A stretch of DNA of 52,337 nucleotides. Origin: Discostella pseudostelligera. Taxonomy: Eukaryota > Bacillariophyta > Thalassiosirophyceae > Thalassiosirales > Thalassiosiraceae. Shown here one piece after another: positions 32,471 through 43,608 of this stretch; the stretch's first letter is position 1; the number at the start of each line of letters is the position of its first letter. Under the pieces are notes generated by a model. It had not been told where the DNA came from. It did not search any database and worked only from the letters and a program-made list of their open reading frames with translations. A program made the position numbers and the translations under genes. Location: positions 1 through 52,337 of the forward strand of contig JALLBK010000047.1 in assembly GCA_036940085.1 (NCBI GenBank), in the 5' to 3' direction.

Positions 32471-33362
32471 GATTATTCAACTACAATACCTCTACGAAGT
32501 GAAAGCGCTTCAATGCTTTTTGCCGTAATTCACAAACTCTTCGAATATTATTATTGCCTATCGGATGTCAAGAGATGCGACAGCGACGATGGAGACGAGG
32601 ATTGACGATGCGGTTGCGGTGGTGATGGTGATGCGCGTCTCTCCAGTGTTGTTGTTGTTGTTGGCATCGGCGGAGTCGGCATGTGCGCGTTAGCCCCCAT
32701 GGTGAAAATTTCAAATTTATTTTTTTTTCAAAAAAATGGCTAATACAAGTTCCTTCGTTTAGTCTTTGAACGGAAAAAATCAAATTAATTCAAATTCCAA
32801 AACTGGTTACATGGGAATTAGTACCGAAAATTCCTCCAGCTGAAGCCGCAAGCCAGCCTCACTCACCTGTCGAGCGTCGGCGTCGTGCGAGAGTCGATAC
32901 CAAACGACAACGATAATATTATTACGAGCCTCGACATTGACATCGATCGAGCTGCAAGTAGAATGCATTGATGGAGAGCCTGGACCTGCCGAACGTGTGG
33001 GGAGGTTGTTCTACTGTTCAATGAAAGTCTGACTGACGGGGCTGTTGCCGGTTGCCAGTTGACAAGAAGGCATAACGAGTTCATCCAGTACCCGGTGAAT
33101 ATCACCGCGGAGTTCAATTCGATGGAGCGAGGAAGGAAATGAATGATCACATATTATTATCATGCAACAACCAACCGTACCGACCCAAGCTCAAACTTAC
33201 CACCAGTTGCATACGAAGCCGAATCAGGCGTCTTCGCTAATCAATTGGCACGAACAAGCTGCTGCATGCATAACATTTATTTATCTTTCAGGCTATACAA
33301 AAAATTCAATATGGTAGCAAGCGAGCCTGACATTATTTTGCACCAACAATCCGAAAGAATGA
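32471..33362. other. Intergenic region, 890 bp
   Basis: Contains the promoter of the Pro-Thr protein gene and the 3' end of the zinc-finger gene. A poly-T/poly-A stretch is at 32718-32737. No gene, RNA or clear regulatory motif was identified. Confidence 0.5.
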
Positions 33363-35014
33363 TCAAATCATTACTCCTCCTTCCGCCTCGGTAGTGTCTT
33401 CCATTTGTGGTGGCGGTGGTAGTACCGATGTCGTATTGTCGTCCAATGGTTCCACTGGTGGTGGTGGCAACGACAACGCCAGCGGCGCGCATACAATCAC
33501 TGAATCCTTCGCAATCCGTTTCCCTCCCCTCCATCCATTGCACTTCCCACATCGACGTTTCTTTGCCGAAATCAACTCATCGCAGCATGTCCAATCCTGA
33601 GTCCACTCAATACCACTCGTATCCTCCTCGGCTGACTTGAAGGCCTTGATGGTCCACCCACCCTTACGCTTCCCATTGTGCCAATGATGACATTTGCCAC
33701 ATCGGGATTTGTTGAATGGAACAATGTTGCCGCATTGACATGTCCAATGCGAGGAGGACTCATCGGTGACATTGAGTTGAATGTTTTGGATGACTTGGAC
33801 AGTGTTGTTGTCGATGCGGTTGATGGAAGTGGTGGTGGTGCTTCGTCCACGGCTGCCAGAAGCAGCGGCCACACGTGCGGCGTGTGTCACTTGCCGCTCT
33901 GCGTAGATTTTGAGGGCAGTTTTGTATGGTTCACGTTTCCCTCCCCTCCACTGCACAATAATTTTGATGGGTGAATAGTACAAACGAAAGAGAGAGAGAG
34001 AGGAAACTGTTTAGATAATGCTGCATCAATCACGGAAGGCAAAGTACATACCGACGACAACAACATATTTCATCGTCAAACCAACCATCAATAACTCACC
34101 TTGTTGCACTTGCCACATCGTTTCTGCTTGGCACTAATCTCCCTTCCACACGTACATGTCCAATCCTCCATAAACGTCTCCTCTTCCGCTGCTGCTGCCA
34201 AACCTCCTGCAGCATTATTGTTGGTAGTATTAGTGGCACCACCAACCTCCCCCCCCCGAGCTCGACTCGACAACATTCGATAATGCTTACGACAAAATCC
34301 ATCATTGCGCGTTTGATCTAATTTCATACACCCGACAACCTTGCAGAGTGTACGACCACGTTCACTTACTCGACGGACGTTGGATAGTTCAATGTTGGTG
34401 GTGATAGTGGTCACGGCGGTTTTGGTGGCCTTGGCTGCCGACGACGCAGTAGTAGTATCGACACGCGCTCTCTTGGCCTGCTGCGGTGACGACGACGAGG
34501 CTCCTACTCCCGGCACCGGAGGTCGTCTCTTCCCCCTCATCCAACGATGACATTGTCCACATCGATCCAACTCAATGCTCACCTTAATTCCACAGAGACA
34601 TGTCCAACTTTCAATTTGGCCAGTATGGATAAGCCACGCGTTGTAGTGGAGACGACAGAATCCACCAATGTTGGCTACCTTGGTTTTGCCTTGGACGTTT
34701 TTAGTACAGTTGAGTGCCATGCATTGCGCGGTACCGTTGGGATTCTTTTTGGGTATGGGAGAGATGGCGAATTCTTCGTCTGCTGCTTGACCTTGGGGGG
34801 GTGGAGGAATGGCGAGATCCGTGGCAATGGCAGTGGGTAGGGGAAACAGGGCGGGCAGACCGGGCAAGTCGTCGATGGGTGGCAGTGTTGGAACGTGTTC
34901 GATCATAGATGGGGTGGACGGAGCTACGGCGGCTGATGATGATGATGGGTCGTCGCTGTTGTTATTGACGACGGCGTCGGCGTCGTTGACGGCGGGCATG
35001 GCGGAATCATTCAT
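33363..35014 (-). CDS. Protein with four WTCxCG-type zinc fingers and two FCRxHY modules
   Basis: Two exons, complement(33363..33950, 34100..35014), 500 residues. The 149-bp intron (33951-34099, GTGAGT/CAG, phase 0) splits the second zinc finger, and joining restores RCGKCNK-WRGGKR. Four fingers with pattern WTCxCG-(8)-RCGxCxxWxxGKR, reminiscent of RanBP2-type fingers, lie at about 137-163, 285-311, 374-400 and 425-450. The last has one residue fewer between its first two Cys. Two C.xxxxCxK-(n)-GFCRxHY modules lie at about 98-124 and 224-245; similar short Cys/His motifs occur in proteins of plants and stramenopiles. A KRARVD cluster at about 181 could be a nuclear signal. A nucleic-acid or protein-binding nuclear role is inferred; I do not recognise a named family. 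The promoter is shared with the TPS/TPP-like gene. Confidence 0.8.
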
Positions 35015-35751
35015 GATGGCGATGGCCGATGGAATACGGCGCGCGATGATATAGCACTCTCTTTAATGAAGCAGGGGAGCGAGCGTACCGTAATCAATTA
35101 TCTATTGCTACCTATTGATTGACTTCTATTTACGACTGTATGGAAGGCAAGCATACGCTATCTATCTACGGTCGCCCTCCGGAAGTCATCATTGTGGGTG
35201 TTATGCGTTTTACCATGCACCATGCAGTGTTTGCTTGGTTATAGGTGTCATAGCGACGGCGCCACCCTCCGCGTGTTTGCTTGTTGTTGTTCATGTTGAA
35301 GGTGTTGGGCTGCAAAAGAAAGGCACGGTGGCGTCGCCGGCCGGAACAGATCGCTTGCTTCCTTCTTCTGCTTGTCGCTACAAGAAGGAAATCTCATGTA
35401 GGAACTAGTACATCAGACGGTAATCTTGAGTACGGTGTAAGCGGTGATTACGAAGATCGACCTTCAACGCGCGAAAGAAGAAAGGCAGGTGGTCGTCAGA
35501 CCGACGAAAGCTAAGTCTTCTGACGCTTTCCCGATGGCAGACAGACGAAAGATAATTTTTGTGACGCAAGCAGAAATCATGACGCGATCTTCCTTGCTGC
35601 TGTGGAGAGAGAACAACATCAACATCACCATAACAGACCATAACCATGGCGGCCGTCGTCGTCGGTATGGAATGTATCTAGTGCACCGACCGAGAGCCGA
35701 GAGCATCAGCTAATGCTACTAATTCATTGAACCCTTTTCTCTGCAACAACA
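35015..35751. promoter_or_regulatory. Divergent promoter region, zinc-finger gene / TPS-TPP-like gene
   Basis: About 740 bp between two diverging starts. Short open frames on both strands are unrecognisable. No E2F-like or G-box motif and no obvious TATA box were seen. Confidence 0.45.
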
Positions 35752-38700
35752 ATGGAATCCCAATATCCTGCTCAAGGTCGTGGTGGCGGCGGCCGTGCTA
35801 TTTCTGGTCGTCATGTGCATCAACAAGGTCGCGTCCACTACCTCCATTTCACATGTCATGCCACACTCCCCATGGGCACCACTTTACGCGTCACATCCTC
35901 CGCATTAAATCCCCTCCCACCATCCTGTACTGGCGGCGGTGGTGGTAGTAATAGCAATCTCATCTTGCCAGACGAGCAGCAGGAGAGTGGGGAAATGAAA
36001 GAAGATGCAAGCAGCAGTGCCTGTGATGCGAACTCCACCAAGCTTGTGGACAATTATCTAAATACTGTTGAAATGTACACCACACCTGAAATGTATCCCA
36101 TTTGGAAGACGACACATCCCGTGGCTATTATTGATGATGGTAGTAGTATCTCTAATTTGGGAGGGGAGGACAGTGAAGAGACAGCAGATGCTACAGACAC
36201 AGACGAGCAAATGATTGACGTTAATGGTGGGGATTCATCTACCTCCTCCTCAACTTCTTCTCAATATCGCCATCCTCATCCATTAATCCATCGTTATCGT
36301 TACGTGGCGGTGACACCTGGTGCTACCATCGATTGGTCATTGTGCACACGCAAAGGGGGAGGAGGGGAATTCGCCAACACTATTTCGAGCAACGATGATG
36401 CCAGTCGAGGGAGTAGCACCACCGGAGGGAACATAACCGTGGCTACCACACCCCCCTTGGATGATTATGATCATGATGGACAAGAGGAACGAAATGAAGA
36501 CAATGAGGATGAGGATGTGGGAGAGGTGGATGGACGATTGCTTCGTGTCGAGGAGGTGGAAGAAGATGATGAGGAAGAAGACGATGGAGTGGGAGCAGAG
36601 TTTGAATTCCCACCAGTGTTGTATGAAGATCCTACTACTGCGACGAAGGATGAACCCATGAAGAAGAGCGCAGGAGGGAAATCTGTATCCTCTGCATCTG
36701 TCATGACATGGGATGGAGTGAGTTCCTTGCCCTATCGAGCACGTGTTGTAGGTGGTGGATTTGATGGAGCAGCAGCAGCATCATCCGGAGAAGAAATCAT
36801 TGATCATTGGAATTGCGCCACCGATATTACCTTCCAAACTTATTGGGAAGAGATTACAAACAAACGACAGAATGATGCCATGTTGAGTAGGGCTAGTACC
36901 ACCTCCATGGTCTCGTCCAAGGAAGATATGGACACGGACGACAATGAAGAAGAAGTGGGGCAAGAGCAGCAGAGCAACAAGGAATCCATATTCATCGTAT
37001 GCTACCACCTTCCTGTCATTGTAAGTCGCGACCCTCACACATCCAAATGGAATGCCTGTTGGTCGGAATCATTGATTGCCAAATCGGAATTGTTTGGTGT
37101 CTCCTCGACGCGGAAGACGACGTGGATTGGGACCGTGTCCAATGTCCCCTCATCGCAATTGGAAAATCCAGTGGATCGGGAGGAGATTCGACAATTGTTG
37201 CAGGGGATGGGATGCATTCCCATCTTCTTTTCCAAGGAGGAGCAAGTAGTAGCAATAGTCGAAGCAAGTGCCGGGGCAAGTAGTGCAGGAGCTGGAGGAG
37301 CAGCAGGTGGCGAGAAGACCAATACTTTATTGGATCGAATGTACCTCGGATTTTGCAAACAGGTCCTATGGCCAAGCTTTCACAATGTCGACTTGTTAGA
37401 TTTGGCCACGAATGGATGGGGACAATGTCAACGCAATACAATTCGTTCCGATCCGGTAGTGGCATGTGCTCATGCGGCTGCAGAGGCGAAGGAACGGAAG
37501 CGATCGGAAAGTAGTGATGGAATGATGAGCAATATTACTACTACCCAGTCTCCATCTACACAGAAGCCGCAGAAATTGCAGAGCAACTGGGATCAACGCC
37601 GTCTAGATAGTTGGTGGAACGCATACGTTCAAGTGAATCAAACGTTTAGTGATGTCGTTGCCGACCTCGTATCGGGAGGAGATATCGTTTGGGTTCATGA
37701 TTATCATTTAGCATTATTGCCTCGCATGCTCCGGGAGGCACGAAATGAGAAGAATGTTGTGGTAAGCACCACGACGGTAGAAAATTCGATTACCCCCATC
37801 CAATTCGAAGATGTCGACAACAATAAGCACGCAACTGTGGGTGGTCACCACAGTAAGCCGGTACACATGATCTTCTTCATCCATGTACCATTCCCTACAT
37901 CGCAAGTCTTTCGTGAATTAGAGCATGGCGAGGCATTGTTGGAGGGTATGTTGCACGCGGATGTCGTTGGCTTTCATGCTTTTGACCATGCACGCCATTT
38001 TCTCAATGCCGCTAAACGCATCTTGGGCTCGACCTATGAGAGTTTGGTCGGCGGTCTCATTGGTATTCGACATCGTGGTACGAAGGTCGTTGTTACTGTG
38101 AGCAATGTTAGTATCGAGGCGGATGTCATTGATGCGTTATTGGAATACCCGAGTGTTAAGGAAGAAGCCAAGGCAATACAGCAAAAGCATTCTGGACGGA
38201 CCATCATCTCGGGCATTGCGGTGGCGGAACGACTATCGGGCGTGACTTACAAGTTGTTGGCATTTGAGCGGCTACTTGCTGATTATCCGATCTGGCAGTC
38301 GAAGGTGGTGCTGCTTCAGCGATGTCTCATATCTGGCGCCCGTCGAGTGGATGAGGCGGATACCCTCAGCGAGGTGCGGTCCTTGGTGCAGCGCATACGC
38401 CAAAGGTTTGGACCGGAGGTGATCGATTATGAAGAACAGGTGGGCAGCGTCTATCCCATCGATCGACGACTTGCTATTTGGACATCATCACACGTTATGA
38501 TGCACACTCACGTTCGGGAGGGGCTGAACCTTTGCCCTCTGGAATATGTCTATGCTCGCAAGGAACCCGCCGATCCAGGTGTGGTAATTGCGTCGGAATT
38601 CTCTGCGGTTAGCTCTATTCTTAACGGAGCATTGCGTGTCAACCCGTACGATGTGCAAATGTGCGTTACGTCCATTGATTGTGCATTGTCCATGTCATTT

Positions 38701-40026
38701 AATGAACGCGATGCTCGTCGTGGTCGGGACATTGACTTTGTCTCCTCGTGTCCCTCGGGGCTGTGGACTCGCAATGTCTTGCGCGATTTGAACGACGCCA
38801 CACTGCAAAGTACCAAAATGGAGGCCATTGGAGATTGCTCTCCCGACTCTATCTTAGCACGCGAGGCCGAACTCGGCCTAGTACGACTCGATCTAAAGGC
38901 ATTGCGCCATGCCTACGCCAATACCAAGTCTCGAGTCATCATCATTGATTTCAACGGGACATTAGTAGTGAAAGAGCCTGCGGGGAAGTATCTAAAGCGC
39001 GAAATACTGGGAACGTCGGGCTTCAAGCCTTCGCCAATAACAACCCTTGCCCTTCGGAAGTTGTGTTCCGACCCAAGGAATACCGTTTATGTTGTATCTG
39101 GAGACTCGCAACAGAATCTAGAACTTGCCGTTGGGGGGATACCTGGGCTCGGACTAGCTGCGAGTAATGGGACGTGCTTTGCGGATCCCGGACGAGAGCA
39201 CACTTGGCAGTATTTGGATTTTGGAGTTGACTGGACAGCTGTTAAGAAGGTGAGTATGATGCGATGATTATTTTTTACTTTGTCGAATTCGCCGATAGAC
39301 TAACTATCGGTGTATCACTCGGTGTGATTCTCGCAGGTTGCTGTACCAATCATATCGAAATTCACAGCACGGACGAACGGATCATTTGTGAAGCTCAGCC
39401 ACTCTAGTATTGGCTGGTCGTATTACTCTTGTGATCCTGAGTGGGGCTCCCTGCAAGCATCGTATTTAGTTGCTGAGCTCGGCGAGGCATTGCAATCGTT
39501 CGATGTTCGTTTTGAAGCACTGAAGGGAATTGTGGAAGGTAAGCGATACTGCATATTTGATTGCAACCATAGCCTTTACCGACAAATTCTAATCTTTGCC
39601 GTGCTGCACAACAAAGTGGTACCGAGGAAGGGGCACAAAGGTCACATCGTGAAGAAAATTTTACAGGATTCACAAGCTCGGAATAAGGTGGTTGATTTTG
39701 TATTGTGCATGGGGGATGATATATCAGATGAGAAGATGTTCACGGTAAGATCTCCAGGTTATCCTGATGCCTCGTTATCGTCCAAACATCACCTGACTAG
39801 ATTCCATTATTTTCAGTCTGTCATCAACTTTGCTGCATCATCCGAGAACGAAAATTCTTATGCGTTCAATGTGGCAGTGGGAAAGAAACCAACGAATGCT
39901 TCGTTTTACGTCGATGATGCCTCGGACGTTCGCGAAGTATTAGTTGCATTAAGTGGGGACAGAAGTCTTCGTCAGCGCCAGGCATCCTCTACTGGCCTGG
40001 TGCCGATACAGGACTTTTTTGCGTAG
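35752..40026 (+). CDS. TPS: Trehalose-6-phosphate synthase/phosphatase-like protein with CBM20-like N terminus
   Basis: Four exons, join(35752..39249, 39337..39538, 39617..39744, 39817..40026), 1345 residues. Introns are 87, 78 and 72 bp, GT-AG. Residues about 27-195 resemble a CBM20 starch-binding domain (GTTLRVTSSALNP, MYPIWKT, HRYRYVAV, IDW), interrupted by a low-complexity insert, and are followed by an acidic stretch (about 237-300). A GT20 synthase domain spans about 405-1040 (VWVHDYHLALLPRMLR, FFIHVPFPTSQVFR, VREGLNLCPLEYV). A HAD phosphatase (TPP) domain spans about 1060-1340. Two-domain TPS/TPP proteins make trehalose or act as sugar-signalling regulators. Here key positions are altered: the HAD motif is DFNGT in place of DxDGT, SGD in place of SGR, and ERLSGVT in place of DRLDYxKG, while GDDISDE is intact. 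A regulatory, class II-like role is more likely than catalysis. Confidence 0.92.
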
Positions 40027-40094
40027 TAGTAGTAGTCGATTAAATTGAAGGATCAAGAATGCCTGTTCTTTCAACAAATCGAGTGATTGCTGAT

Positions 40095-41864
40095 TTAGTA
40101 TGGCTTAGCGTTCTCCATATCTTCAATCAATTTTTTCTCTATCCGACTCATCTCCTCCAGATCCAACGGAGGAGGCGAATCTGATCTCAAGCCTAATAAA
40201 TCTGTTTCTTCGTCATACCCTCTGTCATCTGCGTCGACGTTGTCAGAATCCATTTCCATTTCTTCAATGTCTTCATCATTCTCCCTCTCCCAATTTCCAG
40301 CATCGACCATTGGAGCTGTATCTTGTGGCATCGTCGCATACACTCTTATCGCACAACTGCCGTCTGAACCATGGACAATGAAGGATCCGGTATCATTCCT
40401 CCCAGACAGCGGCGGTTGCTGCATCGCCTCGAAGAAAGATTGCTCTGATATGCTATGTTGGTTTTGATCAATATCTCCAAATGACTTCTCATTTCTGTGG
40501 GCAGCAACAACAGCTTTATGCTTGATTCTGCCAGCTTGGCCAATACCATGATTGCCACCATTCTCTCGCCCTCCTCGACGTCCTCCTCCGGTAAAGAACT
40601 TATCCGCCTCCCTGTTTACACCCTGTCCACCATCATCGGCATCAAACAATCTGGAATCATGCGACTCATCTTCCAACTCTTCTCCCTCGCCATATTCCAA
40701 TTCAGGAATTGCATTTTTCGATTTACTGTTATTGCTACTCCGAACGGCCAATTCTAATCCTCCTGTATCGGTTGTAGTAGTAGCAGTCTCATCAAAATCG
40801 ACAAATCCCGTCTCATCATCCCAAGCCGTGCTACCATCATCGGTATTGGCATCCCAAATTCCACCATCATCATCATTACTCCCACCTGGAACAACAGCAG
40901 AATAATAGTAACCACTATCTTCAGCCGTATCCACATTCCCTCCATGAGCCATCATCCAAGCAGACCATTTTCGTGTATCCAATGGTGGACTACCATCACC
41001 TCCATTAACAGTAGCACTGGGATGGTAGGATCGTTTCTTCATCAATCGAAGCTTGCGCATCCGTGCTTGCAAAATTCGTTCATCGGGACAACATCCGCAT
41101 TTGATGCAGGTGTAGCAACAACATTTATGGAGACAATAGAGAGAGAGGCAGAAGAGGGCAGCGAAGGTGAATCCTCGTGTTAGATCATCGAATATTGTGT
41201 CGTCATTATTTTCTTTGTTGAATGAGATGTTGTTGGGGTTGTAGTCCATCGTGGTGGATGTGGATTGTGTTGCATTATTATGCGTTTCATTGAAGATTGG
41301 ATGTAAATTGTTGGTATTATTGATAAGTTGTTGGAATCTAACAGAGTAGGAGTATGTTCTACCGTCGTCATACTGCTGGCTGGCGATACCGATACTGTTG
41401 ATATTGCGATGGATGTTGCTGTTATCAGCATTGTCATTGTCATCCGGCAGATGAATTCTTCGCGTGATATCGCCATGTTGATTTTCATATTTCACCTCAT
41501 TAGCATTGGGTAGAAGTCTACCAACGGATAGCAGCCTGCGCTTCTTTCGTCGAACAACTTGCTCTACTGGTGGTGGCGGTGGGCTAAGTGATCGCTGCCA
41601 TGCACCGGCCCTCGACGACGACGACGACGTCGACGATGTCTGCCTGCGTCGAGAGGAGTAAGATCGCACGCTGCCATTGACAACAACAATCCATGTGAGC
41701 AACGCTACGGCTATGGAGATGTTGGCCACGCGATACACCCGGGAGTGAGGGCGCTGGGTGACAGTGACATGGGCGGCGGCCATGGCCATGGTCAAGGGGA
41801 GTAGCGTAGGGCGTAGAGGTGGACGCACGGACAGTGGAAGTCGACATGGCAGTCTTCCCGCCAT
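40095..41864 (-). CDS. Two-TM, Cys-rich membrane protein with acidic C-terminal tail
   Basis: Single exon, 589 residues, no recognised family. A first hydrophobic segment (about 46-64, ANISIAVALLTWIVVVNG) follows a basic N terminus. A second (about 230-250, GFTFAALFCLSLYCLH) runs straight into CCCYTCIKCGCC, a dense Cys cluster that could be palmitoylated or bind metal. Between them is a Ser/Asn-rich loop of about 165 residues. The remaining 330 residues are Asp/Glu/Gly-rich and end in a short helical EEMSRIEKKLIEDMENAK segment. Similar TM-plus-Cys-cluster proteins with disordered tails are common among unannotated diatom membrane proteins. It ends 68 bp from the TPS/TPP-like stop (convergent) and its start is 196 bp from the methyltransferase start (divergent). 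Other in-frame ATGs (M26, M28) could be used. Confidence 0.7.
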   Translation of the reverse strand: MAGRLPCRLPLSVRPPLRPTLLPLTMAMAAAHVTVTQRPHSRVYRVANISIAVALLTWIVVVNGSVRSYSSRRRQTSSTSSSSSRAGAWQRSLSPPPPPVEQVVRRKKRRLLSVGRLLPNANEVKYENQHGDITRRIHLPDDNDNADNSNIHRNINSIGIASQQYDDGRTYSYSVRFQQLINNTNNLHPIFNETHNNATQSTSTTMDYNPNNISFNKENNDDTIFDDLTRGFTFAALFCLSLYCLHKCCCYTCIKCGCCPDERILQARMRKLRLMKKRSYHPSATVNGGDGSPPLDTRKWSAWMMAHGGNVDTAEDSGYYYSAVVPGGSNDDDGGIWDANTDDGSTAWDDETGFVDFDETATTTTDTGGLELAVRSSNNSKSKNAIPELEYGEGEELEDESHDSRLFDADDGGQGVNREADKFFTGGGRRGGRENGGNHGIGQAGRIKHKAVVAAHRNEKSFGDIDQNQHSISEQSFFEAMQQPPLSGRNDTGSFIVHGSDGSCAIRVYATMPQDTAPMVDAGNWERENDEDIEEMEMDSDNVDADDRGYDEETDLLGLRSDSPPPLDLEEMSRIEKKLIEDMENAKPY

Positions 41865-42060
41865 TATTTCTGGTACTGGTTTTGTGCGGGATACGAATTC
41901 CTACATCCGCAATTCAAGTCATCCACTGTCCGTGGTGGAGGTGCACCTGCCTCAGATCAATTCAAGATTGATGACCACGACGATGTTCATGGTTGCGTGG
42001 TTGGAGGATCGATACTCTCCCGTGACCGTGACATCAATCGGTAGATAAAGATCAGAAAAT
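41865..42060. promoter_or_regulatory. Short divergent promoter
   Basis: Only 196 bp separate the starts of the two-TM protein (minus) and the methyltransferase (plus), so core promoter elements are probably shared. No known motif stands out. Confidence 0.5.
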
Positions 42061-43608
42061 ATGAAGAGAGAGCCTCATCACCAGCGGCGGCGGCGCGGCA
42101 TCTTACTTCTTGCAGCGATCTCGTCATCAACTGATTCATCGTCATTGGCATTTTCCAACCTATTGCGACCACATCATCGTCGACCATTATCTACATCGGC
42201 AAGAACATCTACATCGGTGGTGGCACTGGCAGCGCTGCGACCACAACGATCATATTCGGCGGCAACGGCATCGACATCCATTTCATTTTTATTGAAGAAT
42301 GAAGCATCACGACGACAACGACGACAGCATCGGCGACGACCATCTTACCTCATGGCATCATCTGAATTATCCACTGATTACTTGCTTAACTCCCAATCGT
42401 CATTGTCATCCATTGCGGCCACCTCGTCCGCATCAACCTCCTGCTTCAATGTCCTACATCTTCATGCTCGAATCACATCACAAAGTATGGTTACACAAAT
42501 TCTATGCCCTGCTACGGATGAGGATGCTCGAAATATTGCAGCCATTGAAGCATTTCATCACCCAGCTGCTGCCGCCAAAAACAAGAACGTCGAAAATTAC
42601 GACGACAAAAGCCTAAACTACAACATCAACCATTTCGATCTGCCAACTAAAAATGAGGTGATAACTTGCAATGATCCGCGTACCGAATACACATATGGTG
42701 AATTCCCATTCGATAGTTTTGATATATTGGTGGATCGAGCAGTAGAGTTGGTTTTACAGCAACAACAATTGGCGGAGGAAGGACATAATGATGATGACAA
42801 GGATGATGACAATGCAATGAAGAGAAGGAAAATAACCATGGTCGATATTGGATCGGGATGTGGTCGTTTAGTTCTGTATGCAGCTTTGTCGCGAGGTTAT
42901 AATTCTAGTGGTGGTGATAACGATTATAGTGGTGTAGGAGTGGAAAGGACCCGAGAACCTATGGCTGCAACTGCTTCATCAGCAGCAGCTTCTTCGTCCA
43001 GCTGTCATGATCGCCACACTCTCCCAACAATAACTTGGGACGTGCATGGTGTTGAGATTGGGAAACAATTGCATTCGTTGGCATTCAATTCGTTGCAACG
43101 AGGTGTCGAATGTGGATGGTTTCAGCAATCTACTTTGGGTCATGTTATTGACAGCTTCAGCAATGGCAGCAACATCAACAACAACGACGACGACGACGAC
43201 GACAGCAGAACGAACTCTTCATTGTCCCAAATCGAATTCCACAATAGCAATGTATTGGTAAACGATCCCAGCACACACAACAACAATGTCGACGACGAAG
43301 ACACGTCATCAAAGCAGCATGTCACCAACAACGTTCAATCTATTCTCTCAAGAACAAACATTCTCTTCGCATACTCCACAGTCTTTGAAACAAATAGTAT
43401 CACACCGTTCAATCCACAAATACAAGCAATGCTATTAGCACCCAAATGGTCACGCACATTAGCACAATCATGTCCGCGAGGATGTGTGGCGATTACTACC
43501 GATCGAGCATTAAATCCCGAAGATGGATGGGAGTTATTGGATAGAATCGAAGTGGCGAATCCGGCTGTTTGTGGAAGCACGGGCTACATATCGGTGTTGA
43601 AGAAGTAA
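42061..43608 (+). CDS. Putative plastid-targeted class I methyltransferase-like protein
   Basis: Single exon, 515 residues. Residues about 258-275 read MVDIGSGCGRLVLYAAL, a glycine-rich motif I for S-adenosylmethionine binding. A VHGVEIG segment at about 328 supplies the acidic residue that usually contacts the ribose. The end (TNILFAYSTVF, RGCVAITTDRAL, GSTGYISVLKK) fits the later strands of the fold. Low-complexity Asp/Asn/Ser insertions interrupt the domain. The N terminus is basic then hydrophobic, with SSLAFSN resembling the ASAFAP cleavage signal of diatom plastid proteins, so plastid import is inferred. The substrate is unknown. Histone H3K79 (DOT1-type) enzymes share the VDIGSG motif, but nothing else here supports that. 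Confidence 0.72.
   Translation: MKREPHHQRRRRGILLLAAISSSTDSSSLAFSNLLRPHHRRPLSTSARTSTSVVALAALRPQRSYSAATASTSISFLLKNEASRRQRRQHRRRPSYLMASSELSTDYLLNSQSSLSSIAATSSASTSCFNVLHLHARITSQSMVTQILCPATDEDARNIAAIEAFHHPAAAAKNKNVENYDDKSLNYNINHFDLPTKNEVITCNDPRTEYTYGEFPFDSFDILVDRAVELVLQQQQLAEEGHNDDDKDDDNAMKRRKITMVDIGSGCGRLVLYAALSRGYNSSGGDNDYSGVGVERTREPMAATASSAAASSSSCHDRHTLPTITWDVHGVEIGKQLHSLAFNSLQRGVECGWFQQSTLGHVIDSFSNGSNINNNDDDDDDSRTNSSLSQIEFHNSNVLVNDPSTHNNNVDDEDTSSKQHVTNNVQSILSRTNILFAYSTVFETNSITPFNPQIQAMLLAPKWSRTLAQSCPRGCVAITTDRALNPEDGWELLDRIEVANPAVCGSTGYISVLKK

Noticed and set aside
42838..42880. DOT1-type histone methyltransferase
   Set aside because: Only the VDIGSG motif is shared, which many class I methyltransferases have, and the N terminus suggests a plastid.
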